Origin: Umbelopsis ramanniana AG
Taxonomy: Eukaryota > Mucoromycota > Umbelopsidomycetes > Umbelopsidales > Umbelopsidaceae
Direction: 5' to 3'
Length of the DNA: 64,000 nt
Assembly: GCF_025399195.1 (NCBI RefSeq)
Contig: NW_026252103.1
Coordinates: 124,001 to 188,000 of the forward strand
Position 1 is the first letter of the stretch; each line of letters starts with the position of its first letter. Shown in pieces: positions 1 through 11,759 of the stretch. Both the position numbers and the translations under genes were made by a program. The notes beneath the pieces are model-generated. The model made no database searches, was not told the origin of the DNA, and was given only the letters and a program-made list of their open reading frames with translations.

Positions 1-767
1 GGGAGTATAGAGAAAGAGAGAGACTCTTGGTTGGCCAGCCTATAAAATTTTATAAAAACAATTTTTTTTTTTTCATCATTTTCCAAACTCAGTGGATTGT
101 GAGTGGTTGCTTTCGACTTGGTGACGTCGACTTGTGACGTCCCAAGGGTGGCGGAAAATTCCAACCATGTCGTTTGATCTGATTTTGATTGGCTGATACT
201 CCAATGCTTGTACAAGCCTCCAGTGGCGGGCAAACGGGAAAGCTTTTGGCGGGGTATGCAAGGGAAGGAGGGACTTCCTTGAGACCGTTCTTCGACAAAG
301 AGGTGTATTTGTCAGTAAGAAGTTATCTAAGAGATGGATGCTACTTTTCTTTTTTACGGCAGCGCATTCTGCATCCACTATTATCTTCTCTCTTTTCACT
401 CGTGACATAACTTTATTTCAATGCAAGCAAAGGCGAGCGATCTGATCCATGCTTCAAATTGATCCAATAAACTGAAGTGAACATCATACCATTTATTGTA
501 AGGTTATGTAAGGTTGAAAGTTTTACCCAAATTATTCATGCTGCAATCATCAATTTCCCAAGTTGGGAACATAGGTTTGGGGAAACTAGCGATTATAAAT
601 CGGGTGGTTAAAAAAATGACTGATCCACAGACTTTATTATATTTTGAAAAGCGACTTAGTTTAGCCGAATGCTTGTATAAATACTCGCACTTCTTTAACT
701 GTCTCCCCATTCAAAAAAAAATAAACGCAAACGAGCATTCCCTCAACACTATTTGTCTAGCAATAGC
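1..767. other. Intergenic left edge; no gene recognised
   Basis: Only short overlapping open frames without family resemblance are present. The last 100 bases are the presumed promoter of the first transporter gene, with a TATAAAT element. Confidence 0.5.
676..682 (+). promoter_or_regulatory. TATA-like element upstream of first MFS gene
   Basis: TATAAAT lies about 86 bases before the ATG at 768, a reasonable distance for a fungal core promoter. This is a sequence match only. Confidence 0.35.
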
Positions 768-2922
768 ATGATGAATCCAAATAATATTGAAAAAGGCTCT
801 TCCCTCCAGCTCGAGGCGAGCTCCTTTAGTGAAAAATCATCTGATCTGATAATGACCGAAACTCTGCCAGAACCCACCAACGTTAGCTCTGACGAGGATA
901 CGATCGGCCTTCCAGCAGGTGAAAAAACGACTCCAAACGAAGTAGAAGATCTCAGCGAAGGCTGGAGAAATCCAGGATGGCTCAGTGTGATATCCCTGTT
1001 TCTGGTCAACTTTGCTGTATTCGGCATTGTCTTCACCTGGGGAATTTTTCAAAATGTGTAAGTGGGAACAAGCTGATAAAATGCCCTCAATTTAATGCTT
1101 CCTACGTTTGCGTGAAATCTGATTGAAATGAATTTTTTTTTTCTAGTTATCTTACCGAAGTGTTCCCTGGACAGACCGATTCTTTCAGAATATCATTTGT
1201 AGGCACTCTTTCAGCAACATTCATCGTCGGTGGTGGCATTTTAGTCGCACCGTTGGTGCAATATATAGGACATCGAACCACCATGCTCATTGGCGGGGTA
1301 AGTGATCAAAAAGCAGTTTGTTGATTAATTGCACATCATTGGGTTAAGACTAACGTTTAATTTTCTCATCGCCATAGTTTCTCTCTCCTCTCGGTCTCAT
1401 TAGTGCTAGCTTTGTAACAGCACCGTGGCAACTATATCTAAGTGAAGGTGTTCTTTTTGGCCTTGGTGGATGTCTTCTTTATAACCCTAGTGTATATCTG
1501 CCCGCCCAGTGGTTTAAAAAGAACAGAGCACTTGCCACAGGTATAGTGTTGCACCAGATTATGCTGGCTCCTCTTTTGCATACTTGTATAATCATAGTGC
1601 AAAGACTTACCACACTCAACTTTCAGGTCTTGGTGTCTGCGGTACTGGCATAGGCGGTCTAGCGCTATCACTGGTAGGTTACTTTAATATTTTCCGGAAT
1701 AACTTCTCATGTCACGGATGGAGTGCTCATATTTGACTGTCCTGATAGATCACCGAGAAATTAGTAGCTACTGTCGGATTCCGTATGACCTTAAGATATC
1801 TAGGTATCATTTGTTGGGTGCTTCTCATGGTGGCCTGTGCTCTTGGTAAGTAGTCATCTTGATCAATGACCTACAACAGTACTTGTTCAATTAATGCTTG
1901 TTATTTCAGCGAGAATCAGATGGCCCGCGACTGGATTGAAGAACTACCAATGGATCGATACTTCTATTCTCACATTCGATTTTGTCATCTACATGTTTTT
2001 CGGAGGAACCGTCATCATTTCTTATGCCACGCCATTTTTCTTGCTGCCACGTATGTTTGGAATACTTGCAACTCTACAATGCCAATATATCATGCTAACT
2101 CTCGATTTTTCTATGTTACAGAATACGCCGCATCGATCGGTGTTTCCTCAGCTGATGGTAAGTTTATTTCAATTTTCTCGTCTGTCATAGTTACACGCAT
2201 GCTGATCTTTCTTTTCTGACATATCGTAGCATCTACTGTCATTGGAGTAATGTCAGCTTGTAACGCCGTTAGCCGAGTTCTCTTGGGATACTTGGCCGAT
2301 CGATTGTGAGTAGTCGTCTATTCAAGCTTGAGCAATGTAAGAAATGTACTAACAATACCAATGGAATATTCTCAAATGGTGTAGTGGACGCATCAATGCT
2401 ATGTTTTTGGTCACTTTCTTAGCTGGTAAGAAAATCGGATCATCGTGTTTGCTAGATCAATGGTTGCAAAATTCTAACGCATGTCGGGTTTGATTTGTTA
2501 GGACTTTTCATGATGGTTGTGTGGATTGAAGTTACATCAATTGGCACTCTTTACGCTATCGGCGTGTAAGTACTCAACGTTTTCTTGTTATATCGACTTG
2601 AGAAAAGTGTATACTAAATGACACGCAATTTTTCTTGAAATACAGCCTTTATGGATTGACAGGAGGTGGTTTTCTTGCATTGATACCAGCAGTAACAGCA
2701 GAATTAGTGCCTGTTAAGAATATTTCTCAAGGAATGAACTTCTTGTTTCTTTCCATGGTCCCCGGAGGTCTCCTTGGTACTCCCATTAGCGGTTTGTTAA
2801 GGGACCAAGCCGGATTTACCGCGGCTATTGAGTTTGCCGGTGCCACGACGGTCTTATCAGCACTCATTTTACTTGTCCTTCGACAACGACGTGCAAACAA
2901 CAAGATCTTCATCAAAATCTAG
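768..2922 (+). CDS. MFS transporter, monocarboxylate-transporter-like (copy 1)
   Basis: Eleven exons (768-1057, 1147-1297, 1378-1540, 1627-1673, 1749-1845, 1910-2050, 2122-2157, 2230-2305, 2385-2425, 2502-2565, 2646-2922) join in frame to a 460-residue protein. A hydrophilic acidic N-terminus of about 65 residues precedes the motif GWRNPGW, followed by hydrophobic segments typical of the 12-TM major facilitator fold. Family-typical segments include SFRISFVGT, the Gly-rich GLGVCGTGIGG, and a GRINA loop between halves. The arrangement matches fungal MCT-like (Mch/Esbp6-type) plasma-membrane permeases. The substrate cannot be read from sequence; MCT homology suggests small carboxylates, but fungal members are diverse. 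The start chosen is the first ATG in the frame (768); a second ATG follows at 771. The next gene downstream is a tandem paralogue. Confidence 0.85.
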
Positions 2923-3895
2923 ACCGCAGGCCGTTGTGATATTGATTCTTTAGAAATTTGACTTCGTTTAAATAAGTTTGTAACCTATGACATTGTATAT
3001 TAGATGATTTGAACATACCTACTTTATCGCTAGCACCATTATACTATAGACATCCCTGTGATACAATAAAGATAATTTGCCATATGGAAACATTCGCACT
3101 CGAGGAAATTAGAAACTAAAAAATTCATTATGACCAGTTTACACCTCCAAACTGACGACCACGGCCTAACGGGTTTATGCGAGACTTACTGTCGAGCTGC
3201 GCCTTCAAACTTTAACAAACTTGCCACCAATTAGGCTTTTTTTTTGTATCATCTCGCAGCCGCTTTTTTCTTAACTATGAAGCGCTATAGAGTAGCATGT
3301 GTTTTCAGGCCGTCTCATGATCTATTGTGAGGAGCGTCAATTAACCGTTGCTTTGACTGAAAGGGGAAGATGATCCGTGCATTGGCCATTTATGCGTTCT
3401 GCATGTAGGTAAGCCATCGCCGAGCATGGCTTTCTTTCATGCGAGCTATCCTGAGGCGTGTTACCATATCAGGGAAATTAGCGAAATTTTGTTATCGGGC
3501 AAACCAATTTAGCCTGAACACCCACAGCAGGTGGTTTACGGTTCCTAACCAAAAGAATTGGAACAGAGTCATTTATAAAAATTGCACGGCAACGAAGCAA
3601 AATGGCAACATGAAGAGTCGATGTGAAGCTGCATAGAATAGAATGGATAAAATCAGAAGCTGAGTGGCAAATGGTTGGATCTTAGTAAACTCGTATAGGA
3701 GGAGACCGAACTTTCGGACCTTTTTGTATTATTTTGAATAGATCAAAAAAATAATCACAACGTTCGCTAGTGGAGTACAACCATCCGTACCTTTGCTTTC
3801 TGCTGAATAATTCTCAACTACAAGCTTTTTACCTCATTCTTGTACTTCTCTTTCGCCAATACCTCCCTTCCATCTCACCCTGATAGAAGATTGGA
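2923..3895. other. Intergenic between the two tandem transporters
   Basis: About 970 bases, AT-rich. One 65-codon open frame at 3439-3636 shows no recognisable content. I see no remnant of a third transporter copy. Confidence 0.5.
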
Positions 3896-6139
3896 ATGTC
3901 TTTGGATAACAGCCAATCATCCCATTTTACTGATAAGACGGTAGTACCCTCTGTCGACACCGATCACTCCATAGATGAGGAATTAGATCATTATATAGAA
4001 GCCTCGCCTCTACCAGGTGCCTCTTTTGCCGCACTAGAATTGGTTGAATCCAGAGCCTCACGAAGGAGCAGGGGAAAAATTGACACAGATTATATTGAAC
4101 GACTACCCACTATCAACAATTCAACTGAACAGAAATTGGAGAAGTTAGAGACGAACCGGACCGCCGAGAGCGTGGAGCTTGATGAAGGATGGCGCAATCG
4201 AGGCTGGCTGGTTGTTGTTGCAACCTTCCTTGTCAATTTTTGTGTATTTGGTGTTACTTTCAGCTGGGGTATCATGCAAGACTTGTAAGTAACATTTTCA
4301 TAACGTTGGCCTTGATCTGCATTACTGCCCTTGGTTCAGAATCAAGGGCATGCATCCCAGCGGAGGAGCGGAGAACGAACAGTCAATAACAAAAAAAAAA
4401 ATATTATTCAGATATCTTCAGGACATCTATGCCGGGCAAACCGACTCATTTCGAATTTCGTTTGTTGGTACGATTGGTTCGGCATGTGTTGTATCTACAG
4501 GAATTTTCATTGCCCCTGTTGTACAGCGCATTGGTTTCCGACCTGCCATGGCCATAGGAACCGTAAGTGTCTTTGGACAATAACTAGTAGAAAAGAGACG
4601 AGCACGGTACCAATTTTTTTCCCATATACTATTATCCAGATATTGGCCCCGCTAGGATTGGTATTGGCAAGCTTTGCAACACAATTGTGGCACGTCTATC
4701 TTACGCAAGGTCTTTTGTTCGGAATTGGAGGTGCTTTCGTCTTCGCTCCGTCAATTAGTTTGCCACCGCAATGGTTCGTCAAATACAGATCTCTGGCCAC
4801 AGGTGTGTATTGGTATGTAGGGATTGGAGATTGTTTACAAAGTAGTTGACAAATTTTTTTCAATAGGCATTTCGGTATGCGGCTCAGGAATTGGTGGTTT
4901 GGCTATGTCACCGGTAAATGTCATATCAGTCTTGTGAAGCAGCCGCGACGTTTGGGTGTTAACTATTTGTTTGTATCTCAATTAGCTCACATCTTTTCTC
5001 ATTGAAACGACGGGATTCCGCATGACTTTGAGATACCTTGGAATCATGGTTTTCGGTCTTTTAGCTATTGCCTGTATACTTGGTAAGTCGTATGATCAGG
5101 AACGCCAAGTGAATGATCTATATTATATCGCTAACCCTGGAAAAATACTCTCTTAGCCAAGCCAAGATGGAACCCTAAGAGTGATAGCAAGTTTGTTCTT
5201 ATCGACACTTCATTGCTTACTACCGATGTGTTGATTTTCATGCTCTTTGGCATCGTAGTCCCTTTTGGTTATCTCACACCTTTCTTCCTAATTCCCCGTA
5301 AGTTACTGGTCATGTGGATTTTTTGGTGTGCAAGCTAGCAGTGACATTAACCGCTTAAATCAGAATATGGATCATCCATCGGAGTCCCTGGCAGCCAAAG
5401 TGAGTAAACGATTGGAAATAGATTGGGATAAGTAATAATGACTAAACATCTTTCATGAATTCTATAGCCTCCGTCATTATTGGTGTAATGTCTGCTTGTA
5501 ATGCCATCAGCCGTGTTGTATTAGGATTTCTAGCAGACAGATAGTAAGTATACCGATCTACATTGAAGTTTGAATATATTTATTTACTCACTCATTTGAT
5601 TACCCACAGTGGTCGCATCAATGCCCTGTTTGGCTGTACTTTCCTTGCAGGTAAAGTTATCAAGGTTTTTGTGCTCCAAACATACTTTAGGATGGGTCAT
5701 TAAACCTCTCATTTTTTTTCTCAGGCGTGTTCACGATGGTAGTCTGGATAAATGCCAAGAGCTTTGGATCTCTATTCGCCTTTGGAATGTAAGTACAGCA
5801 ACTGTGATTCTGCAGTGCCATCCACTTTGGTCAATTAATGACTTCTATCCTGTCTTTTTTAGATTATACGGTCTCACTGGAGGTGGTTTCGTATCTCTTT
5901 TACCTACGTTAACGGCCGACTTGGTTGGTATCAGAAATCTATCTCGCGGCCTTGGAATGTGCTACCTGACTTCTATCTTTGGCACACTTTTTGGCACCCC
6001 ATTGAGTGGAATCCTCAGCGATCGCGCAGGCTATACTGCTTGCATTGAATTCGCAGGAGCAATGACCATCCTCTCTTCACTTATCATTCTCGTTCTTCGC
6101 CAAAGAAGATCCAAGGGTGTTATATTTTGCAAAATATAG
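3896..6139 (+). CDS. MFS transporter, monocarboxylate-transporter-like (copy 2)
   Basis: A tandem paralogue of the preceding gene. The first exon (3896-4284) carries a longer acidic N-terminal tail (about 100 residues) ending in DEGWRNRGW, the same entry motif as copy 1. It is then split by ten introns at positions corresponding to those of copy 1. Recognisable pieces in order are YAGQTDSFRISFVG, SVCGSGIGG, TTGFRMTLRYLGI, EYGSSIGV (a very short exon), GVMSACNAISR, GRINALFG, and LYGLTGGGF at the start of the last exon. The C-terminal helix ends with ILVLRQRRSKG, as in copy 1. Probably a plasma-membrane carboxylate or related permease; substrate unknown. The tails differ much more than the membrane core, so regulation or trafficking may have diverged. 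Confidence 0.85.
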
Positions 6140-6423
6140 AAACCAATTCCCATTGCATTTAACCATTCAGTCGAGCAGCATTCACTTCATTGCTTTGATT
6201 CGGATCAATTGCTGAAGTTTATCAAGACGTATCGCATTACATTAACATTCTACATCACTCTTCTTTCTTAATATTATAAGCCGGTGGTCTCGCCACTTCC
6301 CCCAAAAAATAAAATAAATGGCCGAAGCCAAGCCTAAATTGCTGCCAGGCTGAGCGATAATTCCGCCCTTTGTGACGTTTTGCTCTGCTAGCCAGCCCCA
6401 CATTTATCTCATTCTGTTCTGCC

Positions 6424-9400
6424 ATGTCCAATAATCCCGGCCAGAGGTCGAGCTCTATATACCAGCAGGATGCCTTTTCCACACATTTAGACTCGTCCAA
6501 TGCTCAGCATTTGCCACCACACACGAAGGTTAATGGCCAGGTGAATCGGCTCTCGAGGGTGTTTGACGGTGCTAAGGACCAGTTCCGCCCACCCCCTCCA
6601 CCATCCAAACCCCAAGCTCTTCGATCTACGACAACTCGCAGATCCAGTCGTAATGAAGAATCACCACCACCTCAGGTGCATTTCCCTTCAGTTAGGATTC
6701 AGCCTGCAGACCGACCACTGTCAGCTACATCCGTTACAACAGAGGATTCAGAACCAGACCAAGCTGCAGACCAACCCACAATGTCCTTTAAAGACTTGCA
6801 AGCAAAGTTTCAACGAGCTGCTTCCACAAACGAGACGAAATCTGTAAGTGTCTCCTTATGTTCTAGGTGTAAACCTGCTTTACCACTTACGTTGCTCTCC
6901 CCACTTTTCACCCCCTACCCCGCATTCAGTCAGTTGGTAAACCAAAGTGGCACGTCAATACGGGAGCTTCACATTTGCAAAGTAGTACGTCGACACTAGA
7001 TCCCAAACCCAAATACCCTAATCTGCCGCCTGTCCCAACAAGCCCGTCTCCTATCCACGTTAAGCCAGCTCACTTAACAAAACCCACCGTGGATCAACCA
7101 ATCAGGAATGACTCTTCCTCATCTGTCAACTCCATGTACCATACTCCTCGATTAGCAAAAGCTCCAAGTATACCCGAAAAACCAGCTGTCATTATCAAAA
7201 ATCATGCGCCTAAAGATATAGCGACTGAGATAGCACAGAAGCTGGAGCAAGGCCCCCCAATTGCATTGCTTGAAAAGCGAGATGACAGCCGAAATCACTT
7301 AGCATCAAGCCCGAAACACTCGAATGTACATAAGACTCTTCCAACCTTACCAAGCGCTCCCATGAATCGATCATCGCTGCACGCACGACCCGAACCTATT
7401 AATACTACACCTATAATTGACAGCAGCTTTCCCAAGTCATCTCAACGGAAGGCGTGGATGGTCAACACCATGAAGGCGGCTGCTTCACATGGTCAGCTTT
7501 CCTCACCTAGCCCATCATCGTTAGCCTCTTCACCTTCCCTAGAGGTACCAATTGCAAGGTCAACAACGGGCAACAGCGTCAGTAGTACAGCCTCTTCGTC
7601 GTCGACTGGATCGCAAGCCAATGGCACACAGTATAAGCGTGGGCGTGGCTATAGTGGGTTTGGCAGCCTGTTTGGCGGAGGGCCATCTTCGGAAGATCAT
7701 CACCAATCGATCAAAAGTTCCATTACCATTGTGTCAAAAGAACCCATGCCGCAACGAGACAGTCTGTCTTCTACTGGCTCAACGCGACCCCCATCTTCTG
7801 CAGATTTCACCCCATACACTTCCCAGCCGGTATCGCCTCTTTTGGACGGTCGTGACCCTGCAGCCAAGAGGTCCATGAAACGGTATAATGTGATCAAGGA
7901 GCTTGTGGAAACGGAACGAACCTATCGAAATGATATGATCCTGTTGAAGGAGGTGTACTATGACGGAGCCTTATCAGACTCCTCCCCAATAGACAAGGCG
8001 GACGTTAAGCAACTCTTCTCCAACCTTCCAACCATTGTAGACTTTGAGACCGAGTTTCTAGCCTTGTTGGAGTCATCTTGCAATACGGACGGAGGAGCCG
8101 TTGTTGATGATAATGAAAGTGATATAACCCTCACTGATTCTTCCAAAGGAGATGAGCAAAGTAGCTGCATTGGCATGGCTTATATTGCGGTGGTAAGGAC
8201 CAACGCTGATTTTGAATAGGGAAATGCAAATGCTAACTGACATGTTCCTTTAAGATGCCGCAAATCGAGCAAATTTATTGTGATTATTGTAAGCGACAGG
8301 AGGGTGCTATACTTCGTCTACAAGAGCTAGAAGCCAAGCCGGAGGTGCAAGCTTTCTTCAAAGTAAGCATCTTGCCTTAGGGAAAAGGTATGCCCGTCAT
8401 CCGATCTTAACCCAATCTTTTTTATAGGCGTGCCAACAGCAAATTCAGGACCGTACAACCAGTTGGGATTTGGGAAGTATGCTCATCAAGCCTGTTCAAC
8501 GAGTACTGAAATATCCCTTGCTGCTTCAGGTTAGTAATAACTATATGGCACCATTCTATAGTGACACACTAATCTAACGCTATCATCTATTAGCAAATCC
8601 GAACCTTGACACTGCCAACTCACCCAGATTTTGAAAATTTGGAACGCGCAAGCAAGGAAATTCAAGATGTAGCAGATCGCATTAATGAGATCAAGCGCCG
8701 AAAAGATATTGTGGAGAAAATTGTTGGTGATCGTCGGCGCACAGACGTTAGCGTAAGTTTTCTGGCATTATAATAGCCCACGCTGTGTTGAATCTCATAA
8801 ACTAACCGTGCATCATGACCACCTTCATTTTCCGCTCCGGATCGTTTCCAGATGGTGTAAGTTGGATTAAAAAATGGACCTTTTGGGTCGGGACGTTTGC
8901 CTCTCCTTTCCTTTCCCCCATCTTACTCAATTACCTTTCTTTCTTGCAGACATGGAATCAACAAAACATTTACTAGAAGGGCTCAAAAATTCAAGCAAGC
9001 CACTGGTATTGCAGCGGAAGGTACACAGGACGCTTTCTTTGATGCACTTTTTGTCAAATTTGAAGAACAGCAAGAGTCAGCAAGACAGCTTGCGCGAGAT
9101 GTCCAAGGCTGGCTGCGTCATGTCAAGGAGAACTTTGAATCCATGTTCCAATTGGCTGTTGCTTTGGAGGACTTGTATACATCATGGGGAGGTGTTACGG
9201 TGAAGAGCCTGGAGCGGATTAAAGCTTTCAAGGATTGTGCTGTTTCATTGACCACCAGCTTGTCTCGAGAATTGGTAAAAAAAATTAATTAATTCCTATT
9301 TCGTTCATGCGCATGTCAATGATATACTGACCCCCATCCTTTAGGAAACGCTGGTCAGAAGCATCGTTTACTCACGCATAGACTCATTTTTAAAACTGTT

Positions 9401-10332
9401 TCAAAACCCGCAACAAGTGATACTCAAGCGAGCTAACAAACTCATCGACCATGATCGTGCCAATGGAATCAAGGCTAAAGGCGGTGTACCTGACAAAGCT
9501 CTACAAGAATCAGCCGATGCTTATCTATCCATCAATGCTCAACTGGTGGACGAACTACCAAAGTTTTTGTTACTGTCGACTCAGTATTTCAACTTCATCG
9601 TAGAGGAGTTTGCAGAGGTCCAAGCTAAATTCAACAAGCTCATGGCTGGAGAATGGAAACGGTACATGTTTAAGGGACCGTATGCCTTCACTGCAGATGA
9701 GAAGAAATTGGAATCCATGACCCTTGAATCCATCATGTCAGAATATAATACTGCATTACAAGAATTAGAGCCTTCCATTCAAGATATCGTGGCTATCAAC
9801 CCATCCCAGTGGGAGGATATTCCTGGATTCCAATCGACTGGCTCCGATAGTACTGCCTCTACACCTTCCTTACCAGTAATGGACCAATACTTTAATAGTC
9901 CGTTTGGTAGTATGCGAACGCCTTCGCTGCAGAGCTTACCTTTAAGCGAAGGTAAGGAGAAAAACCGCGGACTGTGATCAGATGGTATTGAGACTAATTG
10001 ATGTATTTGTTTCAGGCACATCGCATCGAAGAGCACCGCAACGGACAGGAAGCTCGTTTAGCAACGATGTATTTTCTAATTCAATTTCCCTCGCCCCTCA
10101 TGAGGATTCGTGGAGTGATTCAGGCTCTTCTGCTCTGGGCGAACGACCGCTATTTGAACGCATCATCGTATTTGACTGTGACTCGGATAACCAAGACCAA
10201 TTGTCCGTTCGAAAAGGGGATATGGTTGCCATTTGGCAAGCGGATGATGACGAGTGGTGGTATGCTTCTTGCAAACAGACCGGCACAGGGGAGGAAAACT
10301 GGGGTTGGGTGCTCGCTGCTGCCTGTAAATGA
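6424..10332 (+). CDS. Rho-family GEF with DH, BAR and SH3 domains (Tuba/DNMBP-like)
   Basis: Nine exons (6424-6843, 6930-8192, 8255-8362, 8428-8529, 8594-8752, 8852-8856, 8950-9274, 9345-9951, 10016-10332) give 1101 residues. The N-terminal 450 residues are Pro/Ser-rich and look disordered. A DH (RhoGEF) domain starts near residue 455 (KELVETERTYRNDM) and includes the conserved LIKPVQRVLKYPLLLQ helix. A BAR domain follows (about 685-960: TFTRRAQKFK, then long amphipathic helices). A C-terminal SH3 (about 1043-1101) has an acidic RT loop and DDEWWYA. This order matches Tuba/DNMBP proteins, which activate Cdc42 at curved membranes; no PH domain is visible, as expected for that group. The frame is only restored by a 5-nt exon (8852-8856). 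A role in polarity, septation or endocytosis is inferred from the family. Confidence 0.88.
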
Positions 10333-10363
10333 GCGTTCGAGAACACCATCGAATTGTATATAC

Positions 10364-10379
10364 TTTTTTTTTTTTTTTT
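10364..10379. repeat. Homopolymer T run
   Basis: A T run just after the GEF stop codon, in the presumed 3' untranslated region. A second T-run follows near 10440. Confidence 0.6.
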
Positions 10380-10543
10380 CCTTTTACTTCTTTTATTCTA
10401 ATGAGCTACCCTTCAGTTGACTGTCGGGCCTATGCAATTTTTTTTTTTTCAAACAACACAAAAATGTACGATAATTTGTAACAAAAAGAGAAACCGATAC
10501 ACAGTAATAAAAAGTTTTTCGTGGGTTAATTTTTTTTATAACT

Positions 10544-11265
10544 CTAAGGACAGCCTCGATGGTTCAGGCTTTCGACATGTTTGGCTCTCCTATAGCCGGG
10601 CATTTGAGCTGCTTTAGGCATCAAAGTAGGCTTTCGGTGTTGTGGATACATTGAGCAATGAGCGGCTGGTATATAACGTGGGACGGTGGGGTATACAAAA
10701 TAGGCAAGCGATTGACTGGACTGGACATGGGTCAGTGGCGGTGGTATCGGTCGATGGAGACGACGGGGTGTAGTTTGTTGGAAATCATCAGACATGGCTC
10801 TAGGCCGTTGTGGCGCCTTACGGCTTGGCATTGCATTACACGGTTGGTGAAACGTTGATGGCTGGTCAATTTGTCTGACCGGACTATCGTCTGCCAAGAG
10901 CAGTGTCCCATTTTTATTTTATTTTAGCTGCCATGTATGCCAAGTGTACACGCACAGCCCAAAACTCACCTTCGCTGCTATCTTCATCGTCACTTGGTAA
11001 AGGAGCCGATTTCGAACGGTTCGGGCGAGATGGTCGAAAAGGCGGCCGGACAACCTTTTGTTTATGGATAGTGCGGTCGGTGTTAGACTCTTCATCACTG
11101 GAGGACGAGCTACCATCGCTACAGCCATCTGTCAAAATGAAATAATGTTTGTTTAGCGATGGATCTAAACCGGCCCTAAGGTTGACTAAACGAACCATCT
11201 GAAGGCGTTATATGAATAGTCGGTATACATGGCTTGAAGAATGGTGAAAGTGTTGTAGAGGCCAT
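10544..11265 (-). CDS. Small low-complexity protein, function unknown
   Basis: Three exons on the minus strand (11265-11196, 11128-10970, 10890-10544) join in frame to 191 residues. No family is recognised. The middle exon encodes a Ser/Asp/Glu cluster (SSSSSDEESN), a basic Pro/Arg stretch (RPPFRPSRPNRSKS) and an acidic SDDEDSSE patch. The last exon is rich in Pro, Arg, Gln and Tyr. The SRPNRSKS and acidic Ser patches could be phosphorylation sites, but this is speculation. It is probably disordered. The gene converges on the GEF gene, with about 210 bases between stop codons. Splice sites are canonical (GTTCGT, GTGAGT donors). It could be lineage-specific. Confidence 0.55.
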
Positions 11266-11759
11266 GATGGAGAAAACAGGTCTGTAAATGGCTGGTATGG
11301 GGAAGGATGCCCATCAATTTATATTGTTAGCGTAGCGTGCAACCGCTCCGCTTAATTTAGATCCAGGGGGCTGAACACCGGCCCAGGCCAGCCGGGTATT
11401 TTATCTCTACATTGCCCCCTGCGTCTCTTATTGCCCATGCCGAGAAATGAAATTGTATTTGGGATTTTCCTTTGCAGATTGGAGAAGCGAAGGCCCCAGA
11501 ACATTCAAGTCTCAGCTACCGTACTGCAAGTAAACATCAAGGGCTAGAGCGTTTTGGTCTCGAGTCAAATGATGCGACTGGTTCAATGGTAATAGGGAGG
11601 TTGCATTTATTAGAGAAATATGTTGTAGAGTATGTGAAGTATGTAGATGAAAGACATGTAGGAGAAATCAATGTTAGGCTTTCCCTTGGTTGATGTTCAG
11701 TGAGAGTTATACAGGTGCGTTCCTTTTTTTTTTTTTGGTGGTCCGACCGCAAAAATTGC
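11266..11759. other. Intergenic between small gene and copper-fist gene
   Basis: About 490 bases holding the promoter of the upstream small gene and the 3' end of the copper-fist gene. A 73-codon plus-strand open frame (11472-11693) has no recognisable content. Confidence 0.45.
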
